Positions 53,063-62,139 are shown, numbered from the stretch's first letter. The stretch: DNA of 64,000 nucleotides from Novosphingobium sp. (GCA_017745295.1 JAGHZR010000012.1:56100-120099), one strand, 5' to 3'. Notes: generated by a model from the letters alone, not told the origin. Numbers and translations: made by a program.

Positions 53063-53869
53063 ATGACGATACACCAAAGTCCGCGCGATCTCGCTTCCGG
53101 GATCGTTTCGCAACCTTCCGGCGCTCCTCTTTCCGCGCCTCGCAATCAGACCGGCCTCCGCAGCCGAAATGCGCTCGCGCCTTGCGTGGCGCTGATCGGC
53201 TGCGACGGTTCCGGCAAGTCCACGCTGGCCAGCGACCTCGTCTCGCTGCTCGACCGGCGCTCCCCGACCCGCTCGATGTACCTCGGCCTCGGCACCGGCG
53301 ACCTCGGCCGCCGGATCGGCGAGATCCCGCTGGTCGGACGTTTGGCGGAGCGCTTCCTTACCGGCAGGGCGAAGAAGGCGCATGACGGCAAGAGCACGGG
53401 CAAGGAAAAGCGCCTGCCCGGTCTGGCGACGGCGCTGGCGATGTTCGGTTTCTCGCTCGCTCGCAGGCGGCGGTTCCGCCAGGTGCTCGATTTCCGCCGC
53501 CAGGGCGTGCAGGTCATTACCGATCGCTATCCGCAGGCCGAAGTGCCCGGCAGCTTCGACGGCCCCGGCCTGTCGTGGCTGCGCAAGGGGTCCGCGCTCG
53601 TCGAGCGGCTCGCGTCCCGCGAGCGCGCGCTCTACGCCGAAATGGCCGCCTATCGCCCGACCCTGGTGATCCGTCTCAACGTCGATGTCGATACGGCGCT
53701 GGCGCGCAAGTCCGACCATCAGCGCGACATGCTGGAGAAGAAGCTGGCGGTCGTGCCGACCTTGCGCTTCGGCGGCGCGCAGATCGTCGATGTCGATGCC
53801 ACCCGTCCCTATCGCGAAGTGCTCGAAAGCGTGCTCGCGGTGCTGCGTCGCCACGGCCTCGAGGCCTGA
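53063..53869 (+). CDS. P-loop kinase, thymidylate-kinase-like (first tandem copy)
   Basis: This protein of about 268 residues has an N-terminal tail of about 45 residues. The Walker A motif is IGCDGSGKST, with VITDRYPQAEVPG as the Asp-Arg-containing motif and RLNVDVDTALARK near the C-terminus. It resembles dTMP-kinase-fold proteins, but its tail and neighbours suggest a polysaccharide- or lipid-linked role and not nucleotide supply. The second copy lies 32 bases on, and both share the CDGSGKST motif and the DRxPQ segment. The ATG at 53063 was chosen; the upstream part of the frame looks non-coding. No substrate is assigned. Confidence 0.78.
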   Translation: MTIHQSPRDLASGIVSQPSGAPLSAPRNQTGLRSRNALAPCVALIGCDGSGKSTLASDLVSLLDRRSPTRSMYLGLGTGDLGRRIGEIPLVGRLAERFLTGRAKKAHDGKSTGKEKRLPGLATALAMFGFSLARRRRFRQVLDFRRQGVQVITDRYPQAEVPGSFDGPGLSWLRKGSALVERLASRERALYAEMAAYRPTLVIRLNVDVDTALARKSDHQRDMLEKKLAVVPTLRFGGAQIVDVDATRPYREVLESVLAVLRRHGLEA

Positions 53870-53901
53870 GCGGCCGTTCGATCGAAATTTCAGGTTTTCA
53901 G

Positions 53902-54618
53902 ATGTCCCGTCATTCTCTCCCCCCCCTCATCGCCGTCGTCGGCTGCGACGGTTCCGGCAAGTCGACCGTCACCGAGGCGCTGCGCCTCTGGATGAACGAG
54001 CGCCAGCCCACGCAGATCTGCCATCTCGGCAAGCAGTCCGGCAATATCGGCCGCCGCATTGCGCGGCTGCCGCTGCTGGGCGGCAAGCTCGACAAGTCGA
54101 TCCACGCCAAGGCGCAGAAAGCCCAGACGGACAAAGGCCCCGGTCTCGGTGCCGCGCTGGTGATCTACCTCTTCTCGATGCGCCGCGTGCTCCGTTTCGC
54201 GCGCATGATGAAGCTGCGCGAGGCCGGTAACGCGATCATCGGCGACCGCTTCCCGCAGCTCGGCGTGCCGGGGCCGATGGACGGTCTTGGCCTCGCCACT
54301 GCGCGGCAGGACGGGATCGTCGGCTGGCTGGCGCGCGCGGAGCGCCGTCGCTACGCGGCGATGGTGGCCAACCGGCCCGATCTGGTGCTGCGGCTCAATG
54401 TCTCGCTGGACGTGGCCATGGCCCGCAAGCCCGACCACCGCGCCTCCTCGCTCGCCCGCAAGGTGGCCGACGTGCCGCGCCTGACTTTCGAAGGCGCGCC
54501 CATCGTCGAGATCGATGCCGAACTCCCGCTTGCCGAAGTCTTGGCGCAGGCCAAGGCCGCAATCGCGCACCGGCTTGTCGAAATCGCCGGCGATGCTGCG
54601 GACAGGAAGGCGGCGTGA
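53902..54618 (+). CDS. P-loop kinase, thymidylate-kinase-like (second tandem copy)
   Basis: This 238-residue paralogue of the preceding gene has VVGCDGSGKSTVTEALRLWM, IIGDRFPQLGVPGPMDGLGL and LRLNVSLDVAMARKPDH, with the same layout but no long N-terminal tail. The stop TGA overlaps the next start by one base (TGATG). Tandem kinases before a Wzx-like flippase suggest phosphorylation of a surface-carbohydrate or lipid precursor, which is inference. Confidence 0.78.
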   Translation: MSRHSLPPLIAVVGCDGSGKSTVTEALRLWMNERQPTQICHLGKQSGNIGRRIARLPLLGGKLDKSIHAKAQKAQTDKGPGLGAALVIYLFSMRRVLRFARMMKLREAGNAIIGDRFPQLGVPGPMDGLGLATARQDGIVGWLARAERRRYAAMVANRPDLVLRLNVSLDVAMARKPDHRASSLARKVADVPRLTFEGAPIVEIDAELPLAEVLAQAKAAIAHRLVEIAGDAADRKAA

Positions 54619-55970
54619 TGAAGGCCGTCTCCATGAAGCACTGGTTCTCCGACGGGGTGTTCCGCACGATCGTGCGCAATGCTTCCTATCTCGGGTCGAG
54701 CAAGCTGGTCGGCGCGCTGCTGGGCCTCATTGCGCTCGCCTGTGCCGGGCGGGGGCTGACCCCGGCGCTGTTCGGCACGCTCGTGATCATCCATTCCTAT
54801 GCCAACGGCGTGGGCGCGCTGGTCAAGTTCCAGACCTGGCAATTCATCGTCCGCTACGGCACCCCGGCGCTGGGGCGCGGTGACGTTGCCGAGTTCCGCG
54901 ACGTCACCGGCTTTGCCTTCGGTCTCGACCTTGCCAGCGGCCTGATCGGCCTGGCGGGCGGCCTCGTCCTGCTGCCGTTCCTGGCGGAATGGTTCGGCAT
55001 CCCCGCCGAGGACGTGAAGCTGGCCATGCTCTACTGCACGCTGATCCCGACGATGACGGCGGCGACCCCCACCGGCATCCTGCGCGTGCTCGACCGTTTC
55101 GACCAGATCGCGGTGCAGCAGATGGTCACGCCCGCGCTGCGCGCGCTTGGCGGCGTGATCTCCTATTTCGGCGGCTTCGGTTTCGCCGGTTTCGTGATGA
55201 CCTGGTATCTCGCCGACCTGCTGGGCGACTTATGCCTCTGGTTCATGTCGGTGCAGGAACTGCGCCGCCGGGACATCCACGGGGCACTACGTCCGGGCCT
55301 GCTCGGCCCCGGACGGCGGCTTTCAGGCGCCTGGGACTTCGTCTGGACCACCAACTTCGCGCACTCGATCTGGGCGGCCTGGGGGCCGGTGAGCAACCTG
55401 ATCGTCGGCGCCCTGCTCGGGCCGACGAGCGCGGGCCTGTTCAAGATCGCCGCGACCTTCTTCGATTCCGCAAGCAAGCCCGCCGACCTGATGTCGCGCA
55501 GCTTCTATCCGGAGATCATGCGTCTCGATCCCAAGAGCCGCCATCCCTGGCAGCTTGCCATCCGTAGCGCGCTGATCTCTGGCGGGATCGGCTTCGTGAT
55601 CCTGCTGGCGGTGGTCCTCGGCGGCGAGCCCGTGATCGGCCTCGTCTTCGGCAAGCGCTATGTCGAGGCCTACGACCTGCTCCAGCTCATGACCGCCTCG
55701 CTGATCGTGACGATGGCCAGCTTCCCGCTCGAATCGCTGCTCTACATGGCGGGGCGCCAGCGCTCGGCACTGGTGGCCGAGGGCACGGCGGCGGCGGGCT
55801 ATGCGGTGCTGCTCTTCGTGCTGATCCACCTTTTCGGCATCACCGGCGCGGGCCTGGCCTATGTCGCGGGGGTCTGCCTGAAGGCGCTCTTCATGTTCAT
55901 GCCGACGCTCTGGGCCTACCGGGCGCGGGGCACTCTCTCGCACATCATGGCCGAGGAGGCGCCTGCATGA
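54618..55970 (+). CDS. Polysaccharide/lipid flippase (MOP superfamily, Wzx-like)
   Basis: This protein of about 450 residues has about 12 hydrophobic segments, for example LLGLIALACAGRGLTPALFG, ALRALGGVISYFGGFGFAGF and GGIGFVILLAVVLGGEPVIG. The layout matches Wzx/MATE-type (MOP) exporters that flip undecaprenyl-linked glycans. The length is usual. It starts at 54618 one base into the kinase stop, so it is coupled. No glycosyltransferase gene is nearby, which is unusual for a Wzx. It may work on an unusual surface polymer. Confidence 0.85.
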   Translation: MKAVSMKHWFSDGVFRTIVRNASYLGSSKLVGALLGLIALACAGRGLTPALFGTLVIIHSYANGVGALVKFQTWQFIVRYGTPALGRGDVAEFRDVTGFAFGLDLASGLIGLAGGLVLLPFLAEWFGIPAEDVKLAMLYCTLIPTMTAATPTGILRVLDRFDQIAVQQMVTPALRALGGVISYFGGFGFAGFVMTWYLADLLGDLCLWFMSVQELRRRDIHGALRPGLLGPGRRLSGAWDFVWTTNFAHSIWAAWGPVSNLIVGALLGPTSAGLFKIAATFFDSASKPADLMSRSFYPEIMRLDPKSRHPWQLAIRSALISGGIGFVILLAVVLGGEPVIGLVFGKRYVEAYDLLQLMTASLIVTMASFPLESLLYMAGRQRSALVAEGTAAAGYAVLLFVLIHLFGITGAGLAYVAGVCLKALFMFMPTLWAYRARGTLSHIMAEEAPA

Positions 55971-56782
55971 CTTATTCTCAGGAAACGCTCGGCGCCCTGT
56001 TCGAGGCGATCGAGATGGACGACGTGGTCGATCCGGTGGTCAGCCTGCCCGATCCGATCCCGGTGGACTGCACCCGCGAGGAAATGCAGCGCTGCCTCGA
56101 CCTCTGCCGCCAGTTCTGGCGGGACCGGACGAGCAGGGCCGCCCTGCGCGAGCTGGTCGGCACGCTACTGCTGACCGGAGACCTGCCGCAGGACGCTCGC
56201 AGGCGCTACAAGCATATCCGCGCCGCCTACAAGCACTTGCGCTTCGCTCTCGTGCTCTATGGGGCGCGCCACAAGGCGCCGCTGCTGTTCCGCGCTACCG
56301 TGGCGGTCATGGGGCACTTGCAGGACGCCTTCCGCAACCGTCGGCGCCGGGCGGTGCTCGGCTATGGGCTGATGCTGCGCGTGCTGCTGTCCTGGCCGGT
56401 CTGGATGGCGGTGCAGCGCGAGGTCGAAGGCGTGAAGCTGGACGATGCCGCCGGTTTCCTCGCCTATCGCAAGGCGGAGTTCCGCCGCCTTCGGGGCTGG
56501 CTCTCCACCGGCTCGCTGACCGGGCACCGTTTCCATAGCATCCGCAAGGTCGTGAGCCGGCAGGTCTCGTTCTACGATACCCTGCGCACGCTCGAACCCG
56601 AGGAGCAGGGCTACCGCATGTCGCGCTTCCTCAGTGCCATCAACGGCCTGATGGGCAGCATGCACGACGATCTTGTCGAGCAGGCAGGCAAGGGGCACCG
56701 TGACTACCATCGCGACGATTTCCCGATGCCCGAGGATATCCTTTCGCGGCTGAAGGCGCTGACGGCGGCCTATCCCGTCTGA
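55967..56782 (+). CDS. Alpha-helical protein, possibly CHAD-like
   Basis: This 271-residue, strongly charged, alpha-helical protein has no membrane segment. It contains FHSIRKVVSRQVSFYDTLRT and LSAINGLMGSMHDDLVEQ, which vaguely recall the conserved His helices of CHAD domains (polyphosphate-associated). I cannot confirm that by eye. It overlaps the flippase gene by 4 bases, so it belongs to the kinase/flippase operon. If CHAD-like, it could bind phosphate-rich polymers, but this is speculative. Confidence 0.6.
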   Translation: MTYSQETLGALFEAIEMDDVVDPVVSLPDPIPVDCTREEMQRCLDLCRQFWRDRTSRAALRELVGTLLLTGDLPQDARRRYKHIRAAYKHLRFALVLYGARHKAPLLFRATVAVMGHLQDAFRNRRRRAVLGYGLMLRVLLSWPVWMAVQREVEGVKLDDAAGFLAYRKAEFRRLRGWLSTGSLTGHRFHSIRKVVSRQVSFYDTLRTLEPEEQGYRMSRFLSAINGLMGSMHDDLVEQAGKGHRDYHRDDFPMPEDILSRLKALTAAYPV

Positions 56783-56804
56783 GATCGAGCGCCTCGTCGC
56801 GGGG

Positions 56805-56906
56805 CCTTCGACAGGCTCAGGCTGAGCGGAGTGGCGACGGGGGCGATCGAACACCATCGTTCATCCCGCGCTTGTCGAAGTCCGGTCATCACGAGCCTGT
56901 CGAAGG
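56805..56906. repeat. Inverted-repeat intergenic element (sphingomonad REP-like)
   Basis: Perfect 14-bp arms CCTTCGACAGGCTC and GAGCCTGTCGAAGG enclose about 74 bases; GCTTGTCGAAG is an inner partial arm. It lies between the helical protein and the phospholipase D gene. Similar units are frequent in sphingomonad genomes, to my knowledge. Confidence 0.7.
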
Positions 56907-56963
56907 AGGGAGCAGCGCGCGCAAAGGCTTGCCATCAAGCGCGGATTGCCCAACAATCCCGGC

Positions 56964-58373
56964 ATGATGACGCTGCCCACTCTCGGCGAGGCCTTCTACA
57001 TCGCCGAGTGGGGCATCCGCCTGACGATGCTGGCGGTCGTGCCCTTGCGGCGCACGCCTGCGGCCGCGGCGAGCTGGCTGCTGCTGATCTTCTTCCTGCC
57101 GGTGCCGGGGCTGCTGTTGTTCGCCGCGATCGGCAGCCCGCGCTTTCCGGCCTGGCGGGTCGAGCGCTTCGAAAGCCTGCGCGGTTTCTTCGGAGATGTC
57201 GCGGGCCGCATCGCCGGCGAGGCGCCGGCGGCATCGGAGCAGGCGGGCGAAATCGTCGAACTGGCCGGGCGTCTCGGCCATTTTCCTTCCGCCTCCGGCA
57301 ATGCGATCGAACTGCTCGACGATTACGACACGGTGATCGCGCGCCTGATCGCCGATATCGACGCGGCGCAGGAGCATGTCCGCCTGCTGTCCTACATCTT
57401 CGCCGACGATGCCACGGCGCAGCAGGTGATCGCCGCGCTCGGCCGGGCAGTGGCGCGTGGGGTGCCCTGTCACGTCCTGGTCGATCCGGTCGGTTCCTAT
57501 CGCTGGCTCAAGGGCACCTTGCAGGCGCTGCGCGGGCAGGGCGTGCGGGTGCGGCGAATGCTGCCGTTCCGCCTGATCCGGGGCCGCACCCGCCGCGACA
57601 TGCGCAACCACCGCAAGCTGTTCCTGATCGACGGGCGGATCGGCTATGCCGGTTCGCTCAACATCGTCGCCAAGGATTTCCGGCCCGGCGTGACCAACCG
57701 CGAACTGGTGGCGCGGGTCACGGGGCCGGTGGTCGCGGCGATGTCCGCCATCTTCGTTTCCGACTGGTTCCTGGAGACCGAGGAGATGCTCGATCCGGCG
57801 GTCGCCTTGCCGCCGCCGGGAGGCAATTCGACGTTGCAGGTGCTGCCCAGCGGCGCCAACTATCCGCTGGAAGGGTTCCTCACCCTGCTGACCTGGCAAG
57901 TCGCCCGCGCCGAGCGCGAAGTGGTGCTGGTGACGCCCTATTTCATTCCCGACGAAGGGCTGCTGGGGGCGCTGATAACCGCCGTCCTGCGCGGGGTGGA
58001 AGTCCATGTCATCGTGTCGGAAGTGGTCGACCAGTTGCTGGTGAACCTTGCCCAGGCGTCCTATTACGACGAGCTGCTGGCTCACGGCGTGCGCATCCAC
58101 CGCTATCGCGGCTACCTGCTTCACGCCAAGGCGGTGCGGATCGACGACACCCTCGGCATCGTCGGTTCCAGCAACGTCGATGTGCGCTCGTTCCAGCTCA
58201 ACGAGGAAGTCAGCCTGTTGCTGCTCGACCGCCCGGCAATCGACGAACTGGCGCGAATCCAGCAGGGCTATATCGCTGGAAGCGACGAACTCCTGCTGGC
58301 GGAATGGCGCGCGAGACCCCGGACGAGGCGGCTCGTCGAGAACGGTGCACGTCTCGTCAGCCCGCTGCTCTAA
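56964..58373 (+). CDS. Phospholipase D family / cardiolipin synthase
   Basis: This protein of about 469 residues has two HKD motifs, RNHRKLFLIDGRIGYAGSLN (near residue 218) and LLHAKAVRIDDTLGIVGSSN (near 385). Two N-terminal hydrophobic segments (LTMLAVVPLRR and SWLLLIFFLPVPGLLLFAAI) anchor it in the membrane. Spacing and length match Cls-type cardiolipin synthases, which join two phosphatidylglycerol molecules. The start is uncertain: ATG 56964 or 56967, or TTG 56946 with no good ribosome site. It is preceded by the inverted-repeat element and followed by the Gly-rich gene. Confidence 0.88.
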   Translation: MMTLPTLGEAFYIAEWGIRLTMLAVVPLRRTPAAAASWLLLIFFLPVPGLLLFAAIGSPRFPAWRVERFESLRGFFGDVAGRIAGEAPAASEQAGEIVELAGRLGHFPSASGNAIELLDDYDTVIARLIADIDAAQEHVRLLSYIFADDATAQQVIAALGRAVARGVPCHVLVDPVGSYRWLKGTLQALRGQGVRVRRMLPFRLIRGRTRRDMRNHRKLFLIDGRIGYAGSLNIVAKDFRPGVTNRELVARVTGPVVAAMSAIFVSDWFLETEEMLDPAVALPPPGGNSTLQVLPSGANYPLEGFLTLLTWQVARAEREVVLVTPYFIPDEGLLGALITAVLRGVEVHVIVSEVVDQLLVNLAQASYYDELLAHGVRIHRYRGYLLHAKAVRIDDTLGIVGSSNVDVRSFQLNEEVSLLLLDRPAIDELARIQQGYIAGSDELLLAEWRARPRTRRLVENGARLVSPLL

Positions 58374-58534
58374 GCCGTAGGTAGCCTGTAAGCGGCGCAT
58401 TGGAGGTAGGACGGCAGTCCATTTGGTCCCGATCGCCGTGGCATCGGGATAGCCGCGCAAGAAACTGTCACATTCCCGGTTTCCGGCCTGTTTTCGTCAT
58501 GTACGCTCGGATGACTTGGCGAGGAGTCGAACTC

Positions 58535-58954
58535 ATGAAGCTTCCAGAGGAACAGCTGGCCGAATTGGGCCACAACGACCGACGATCTTTCTTGGCGGCT
58601 TGCGGGAAGTACTCGCTTCTCGTTCCCCCTGCGATGACGATGCTCCTGTCCACTTCGCTCAGTTCGCCTGCGATCGCCAAGTCGGGCGGCGGCGGCGGCG
58701 GCGGTGGTTCTTCCGGCGGTACAAGCGGCGGCACCGGCTCGGGCGGGACGCCGGGCGGCGGGTCCGGCAATGGCGGATCCACCGGCGATGGCGGCAGCAT
58801 CAAGGACGGTGGCGGTTCCGGTTCGGGACCCAAGGACACCGGCGTCCCCGGCGGTGGCGACAGCCATGCCGGCTCGGTCAGCGCCGAGGCCAGCCTTCCC
58901 AAGGGCGACGGTGGCGGCAGGCTGAAGGACGGCGACAGGCGCGATCGGCGCTGA
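58535..58954 (+). CDS. Gly/Ser-rich small protein with conserved leader-like start
   Basis: The protein has 139 residues. Residues 1-50 are conserved-looking (MKLPEEQLAELGHNDRRSFL, then AACGKYSLLVPPAMTM), with a hydrophobic stretch like a signal or leader. From residue 51 the sequence is extremely Gly/Ser/Thr-rich (runs of Gly, SGGTSGG), ending in Lys/Asp/Gly repeats. GAGGAG precedes the ATG at 58535. The gene is followed by a PqqD-HprK fusion and a nucleotidyltransferase, so it could be the substrate of a peptide-modification system, or simply a secreted structural protein. I infer this from context only. Confidence 0.6.
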   Translation: MKLPEEQLAELGHNDRRSFLAACGKYSLLVPPAMTMLLSTSLSSPAIAKSGGGGGGGGSSGGTSGGTGSGGTPGGGSGNGGSTGDGGSIKDGGGSGSGPKDTGVPGGGDSHAGSVSAEASLPKGDGGGRLKDGDRRDRR

Positions 58955-59013
58955 CCGTCCTCGCATTGTTGGCGTAGATCGGGGATTGAGGCGAACCGGG
59001 GGAGGGAGCCGCG

Positions 59014-60195
59014 ATGCACGGCGGCTTTGTATCGGGAACGGGAGGATGCGGAACGGATTTGCCGGATAGAGACGAAAGATCGGTTGCCGATGCGCCGATC
59101 CTGCACCTCGCTCCCGGTGTCCTGCCGCTGGTCATTGATGACCGCCCGGTTCTTTTCGTCGAGGCCACCCAGCGCCTGAATGCGCTGAACGGCTCGGCCG
59201 GAATGCTCGTCGCGCTCCTCGCCGACGGCATCGGCCTGGCCGATCTGCGCCGGGAGCTGGGTGGCACTCTCGGCCTTTCGGCGGCCGAGGTCGATGCCTT
59301 GCTGGTGGACTGGAGCGCGCAGCGCGTCATTTCCGCATCATCCGAGGCCTCCGTGCCTCCCGAACGGAGCAGCACCGTCCTGCGCGCGGGGGCACTGGAT
59401 ATTGCCATCGTCTTTCCCGACAGCGCGTGGGGCCGTGAGCTGGCCGCGCCTTATGCGCATCTGCCGCAGCAGCACGGCGCCGATCTCCGGGTGATCGCGG
59501 CGGCACTCGGCGGGGACAACGACCTTGCCGGCATTTTCGACGGCCGCGCCGGTACGCTGGTCGCGCGCGAGGGCGCCGCGCCCGTGCTGCGCGGGATGGC
59601 GGTCGACCTCGCGCTGGAGCAGGACGATTACATTGCCCTCCATGCGGCCTCCCTGGCGACCCCGGATGGCGAGACGATCCTGCTGATCGGTGCGCCGGGT
59701 GCGGGAAAATCCACGCTGGCGACACTGGCGGCGATCTCACCCGGACCGCTGCGCCTTGCCGGGGACGATATCGTCCTGTTCGATCCCCGCACCGGCCTGG
59801 CCATGGGCCTGCCGCTGCCGCTGACGATCAAGCGCGGAAGCTGGGACCGTCTCGTGGAAGCCATTCCCGGCCTTGCGGATAGTCCCCCGATCCTGCGCGC
59901 CGACGGGCAATGGCTGCGCTATGCTCCACTGCCATCGCCCGCCGCGCCCGCCTGGCGGCGGCTTGCGGGGGTCGTCGACTTGCGCCGCGAGGATGGTGGC
60001 GGGACGCGACTGGTCGCCCAATCCCCGGTCGATTGCCTCGGCCGCCTGCTGGAGGAAGGCTTCGTGCGCGGTGGGCGGTGCACGGCGGCCCAGATGCGCG
60101 CTCTGGCGCGCATGGTCGACGGCGCCCGCACCTGCACGCTCCATTATGCCGAAGCCGGACAGGCGGTGCCCGTCGTCGAGGCTCTTCTTGCCTAG
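59014..60195 (+). CDS. PqqD-like domain fused to HprK-like kinase
   Basis: This 393-residue protein has a PqqD-like domain at about residues 27-105 (PILHLAPGVLPLVI...LSAAEVDALLVDWSAQRV). A P-loop kinase of the HPr-kinase type follows at about 130-390, with Walker A LIGAPGAGKST near 228 and RLAGDDIVLFDP. PqqD domains bind leader peptides in RiPP systems, and HprK-like kinases phosphorylate lasso peptides in some of them; fusion of the two is noteworthy. GGAGGGAGCCGCG precedes the ATG. It overlaps the nucleotidyltransferase by 8 bases. The function is inferred from the family and neighbours. Confidence 0.82.
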   Translation: MHGGFVSGTGGCGTDLPDRDERSVADAPILHLAPGVLPLVIDDRPVLFVEATQRLNALNGSAGMLVALLADGIGLADLRRELGGTLGLSAAEVDALLVDWSAQRVISASSEASVPPERSSTVLRAGALDIAIVFPDSAWGRELAAPYAHLPQQHGADLRVIAAALGGDNDLAGIFDGRAGTLVAREGAAPVLRGMAVDLALEQDDYIALHAASLATPDGETILLIGAPGAGKSTLATLAAISPGPLRLAGDDIVLFDPRTGLAMGLPLPLTIKRGSWDRLVEAIPGLADSPPILRADGQWLRYAPLPSPAAPAWRRLAGVVDLRREDGGGTRLVAQSPVDCLGRLLEEGFVRGGRCTAAQMRALARMVDGARTCTLHYAEAGQAVPVVEALLA

Positions 60196-61204
60196 CGTGG
60201 CCGGAGCGCTCTCGGACTTGTGCCAATGCCTGAAAGGCCATGTCCCGCCGGCGATCGACTGGGAGGCGGTGCTGGGCCTCGCCAATCGGACACTCGTGAC
60301 CCCGGCCCTGGCGGCGGCGCTGGCGTCCGATGCGGACGTCCCTGCCGAAGTTGCCAGCCTGCTCGCCGTCATCGCCGAGCGCACGGTCACGCGCAACCGG
60401 CTGATGCATGTCCAGCTCATCGAGGCCCTTGCCGCCTGCAATGCCGCCGGGATCGAGCCGATCCTGCTCAAGGGCGCCGCGCTGCTGGCCCGGCGAGGAC
60501 GGGATTGCGCCGATCGCCTGCTCACCGATCTCGACCTGATGGTTCGCGAAGAGGAGGGCGCGCGAGCGATCGCGGCGCTGGAGAGCATCGGCTATCGCCG
60601 GTTCTCCTCCACGCATGAACACGGGCAGGGGGTCAATCTCGGGCGGGAGCGCGATGCGGGCGGCCTGGACTTGCATTACCGCCTGAAACGGGTCGGCCGT
60701 GAGCGCGACGCCGCCTGGCTGGCCGCCTTCTGTCGACCGTTCGCGATAGGCGCGGCAAGGGCGGCGATGCCCTCACCGGCCGCGCTGGCCGCGCTCTTCG
60801 TGCTGCACGACCAGCTGCAGGAGGGTGATTACTGGCGCGGCCGGATCGACCTGCGCCACCTCGTCGATCTCTCGGCGATTGCCCGCGACGAAGCGGGGAT
60901 CGACGGCGCGGAGCTTTCCGCGCTGTTCCCGGAAGCCCGTGCCCGGCGCGCGCTCGCGGTGCAGCTCGATACGCTGGCGGAATGGCTCGGGGTGCGGATC
61001 GCCGGCGATCGTCGCGGCTGGAGAGTATCCTTCCAGGACTGGCGCCGACGTGAGCAGCTGCGCCGTCCCGGCAGGGAGACCGCCTTCACGCTCGCCTCAT
61101 GGGTGATCGATCCGCCTTTCGGCCTGTTCGAACACCGCGGCGCGGCAGCGCGTGGCCGGGAGGTCCGGCGCATGCTGCTGGAGAAGAAGGCGACGAAAGT
61201 CTGA
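60188..61204 (+). CDS. NTP_transf_5-family nucleotidyltransferase
   Basis: The protein has about 338 residues. The motif ILLKGAALLARRGRDCADR followed by LLTDLDLMVRE (two Asp of the NTase active site) is the hallmark of PF14907-type proteins, found with HprK-like kinases in lasso-peptide and polysaccharide clusters. The rest is alpha-helical. The start is TTG 60188, behind GTCGAGG with 7 bases of spacing; GTG 60197 has no ribosome site. It is coupled to the preceding gene by an 8-base overlap. It presumably transfers a nucleotide to a peptide, glycan or phosphate group. Confidence 0.82.
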   Translation: MPSVAGALSDLCQCLKGHVPPAIDWEAVLGLANRTLVTPALAAALASDADVPAEVASLLAVIAERTVTRNRLMHVQLIEALAACNAAGIEPILLKGAALLARRGRDCADRLLTDLDLMVREEEGARAIAALESIGYRRFSSTHEHGQGVNLGRERDAGGLDLHYRLKRVGRERDAAWLAAFCRPFAIGAARAAMPSPAALAALFVLHDQLQEGDYWRGRIDLRHLVDLSAIARDEAGIDGAELSALFPEARARRALAVQLDTLAEWLGVRIAGDRRGWRVSFQDWRRREQLRRPGRETAFTLASWVIDPPFGLFEHRGAAARGREVRRMLLEKKATKV

Positions 61205-61216
61205 AGCGGCAGCTCT

Positions 61217-61918
61217 TCAGCGCAGCCCGGTGAGCCACTCCGCGATCATGGCCTGCCCCGCCGCCACTGCGCCCGGTCCCAGACTGTCGTGGGCTGCGCG
61301 CAGGGAGGCCTCGTCGCCGCCCGCCTCGACCACCGATTCCGGCCATTGCTCGATCCAGGCATCGAAACGCGGGTCGAGGCCCATTTCGGCATGGAACTGC
61401 AAGGCCAGGATATTGCTGCCGCGCCGGAAGGCCTGATGCGCGTAGAGATGGCTGGACGCCAGAAGCTCGACATTCGCAGGCAGGGTGAAAGTGTCGCCAT
61501 GCCAGTGCAGCACCGGCACGCCCGCAATGTGCCGCAGCGGTCCTTCGAGCGCATGGTCATGAACGGAAACGCTGTGAAAACCCACTTCCTTGTGCGGGCC
61601 GGCATAGACTTCGGCGCCCATCGCCGCCGCCATCATCTGTGCGCCGAAGCATACACCCAGCGTCGGTCGTTCCGCTTCCAGGCGCCGGGCAAGACGCCGC
61701 ATCTGGCAGGTGATCCAGGGGTGCTCGTCCTGCTCGTAGATGCCCATGGGACCGCCCATCATGATGAGCAGGTCCGGCGCGCAGAGGTCGAGCGAGGAAA
61801 AGGCGGGATCGGTCACGTCGATCCGATCGACATCGTATCCGGCCGCTTCGATCGGCATGCGGTAGCCGGCGACGCCTTCATAAGGAACGTGCCGGATAAT
61901 CAGGGCGGTCTTCGTCAC
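61217..61918 (-). CDS. Class I glutamine amidotransferase
   Basis: This protein of about 233 residues has LLIMMGGPMGIYEQDEHPW, the nucleophile elbow LGVCFGAQMMAAAMG (Cys), and LQFHAEMG (His-x-Glu) at the end of the domain. This is a stand-alone GATase of the GMP-synthase-like type. The start is uncertain: GTG 61918 (used) or GTG 61942. It is convergent with the nucleotidyltransferase and divergent from the antiporter. The partner or substrate is unknown. Confidence 0.87.
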   Translation of the reverse strand: MTKTALIIRHVPYEGVAGYRMPIEAAGYDVDRIDVTDPAFSSLDLCAPDLLIMMGGPMGIYEQDEHPWITCQMRRLARRLEAERPTLGVCFGAQMMAAAMGAEVYAGPHKEVGFHSVSVHDHALEGPLRHIAGVPVLHWHGDTFTLPANVELLASSHLYAHQAFRRGSNILALQFHAEMGLDPRFDAWIEQWPESVVEAGGDEASLRAAHDSLGPGAVAAGQAMIAEWLTGLR

Positions 61919-62139
61919 TGCTCGCTTTCGTTCGGGTGGCACTGCGGGAATGCCTTGCCCGCATCTTCCATCGCTCGCCCAAACGGCGCAAGCCCCGACG
62001 CGGGCCTGATAGAAAATGTATCAAACGGTTGCCCGCGTCCGATCAGGCCAAGAAATACGGGTGCAGGATTTGCAATCTGCGCCCCCAGCCGCCATGGTCC
62101 CGGCGAAATTCAGCCAAGAGTTATGGAAGGAGCCAAGGT

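Noticed and set aside
61936..62139. N-terminal extension of the antiporter frame
   Set aside because: The extension is rich in Arg/Pro/Cys and lacks hydrophobicity, while TTG 62140 has AAGGAGC at 8 bases and directly precedes the first membrane segment.
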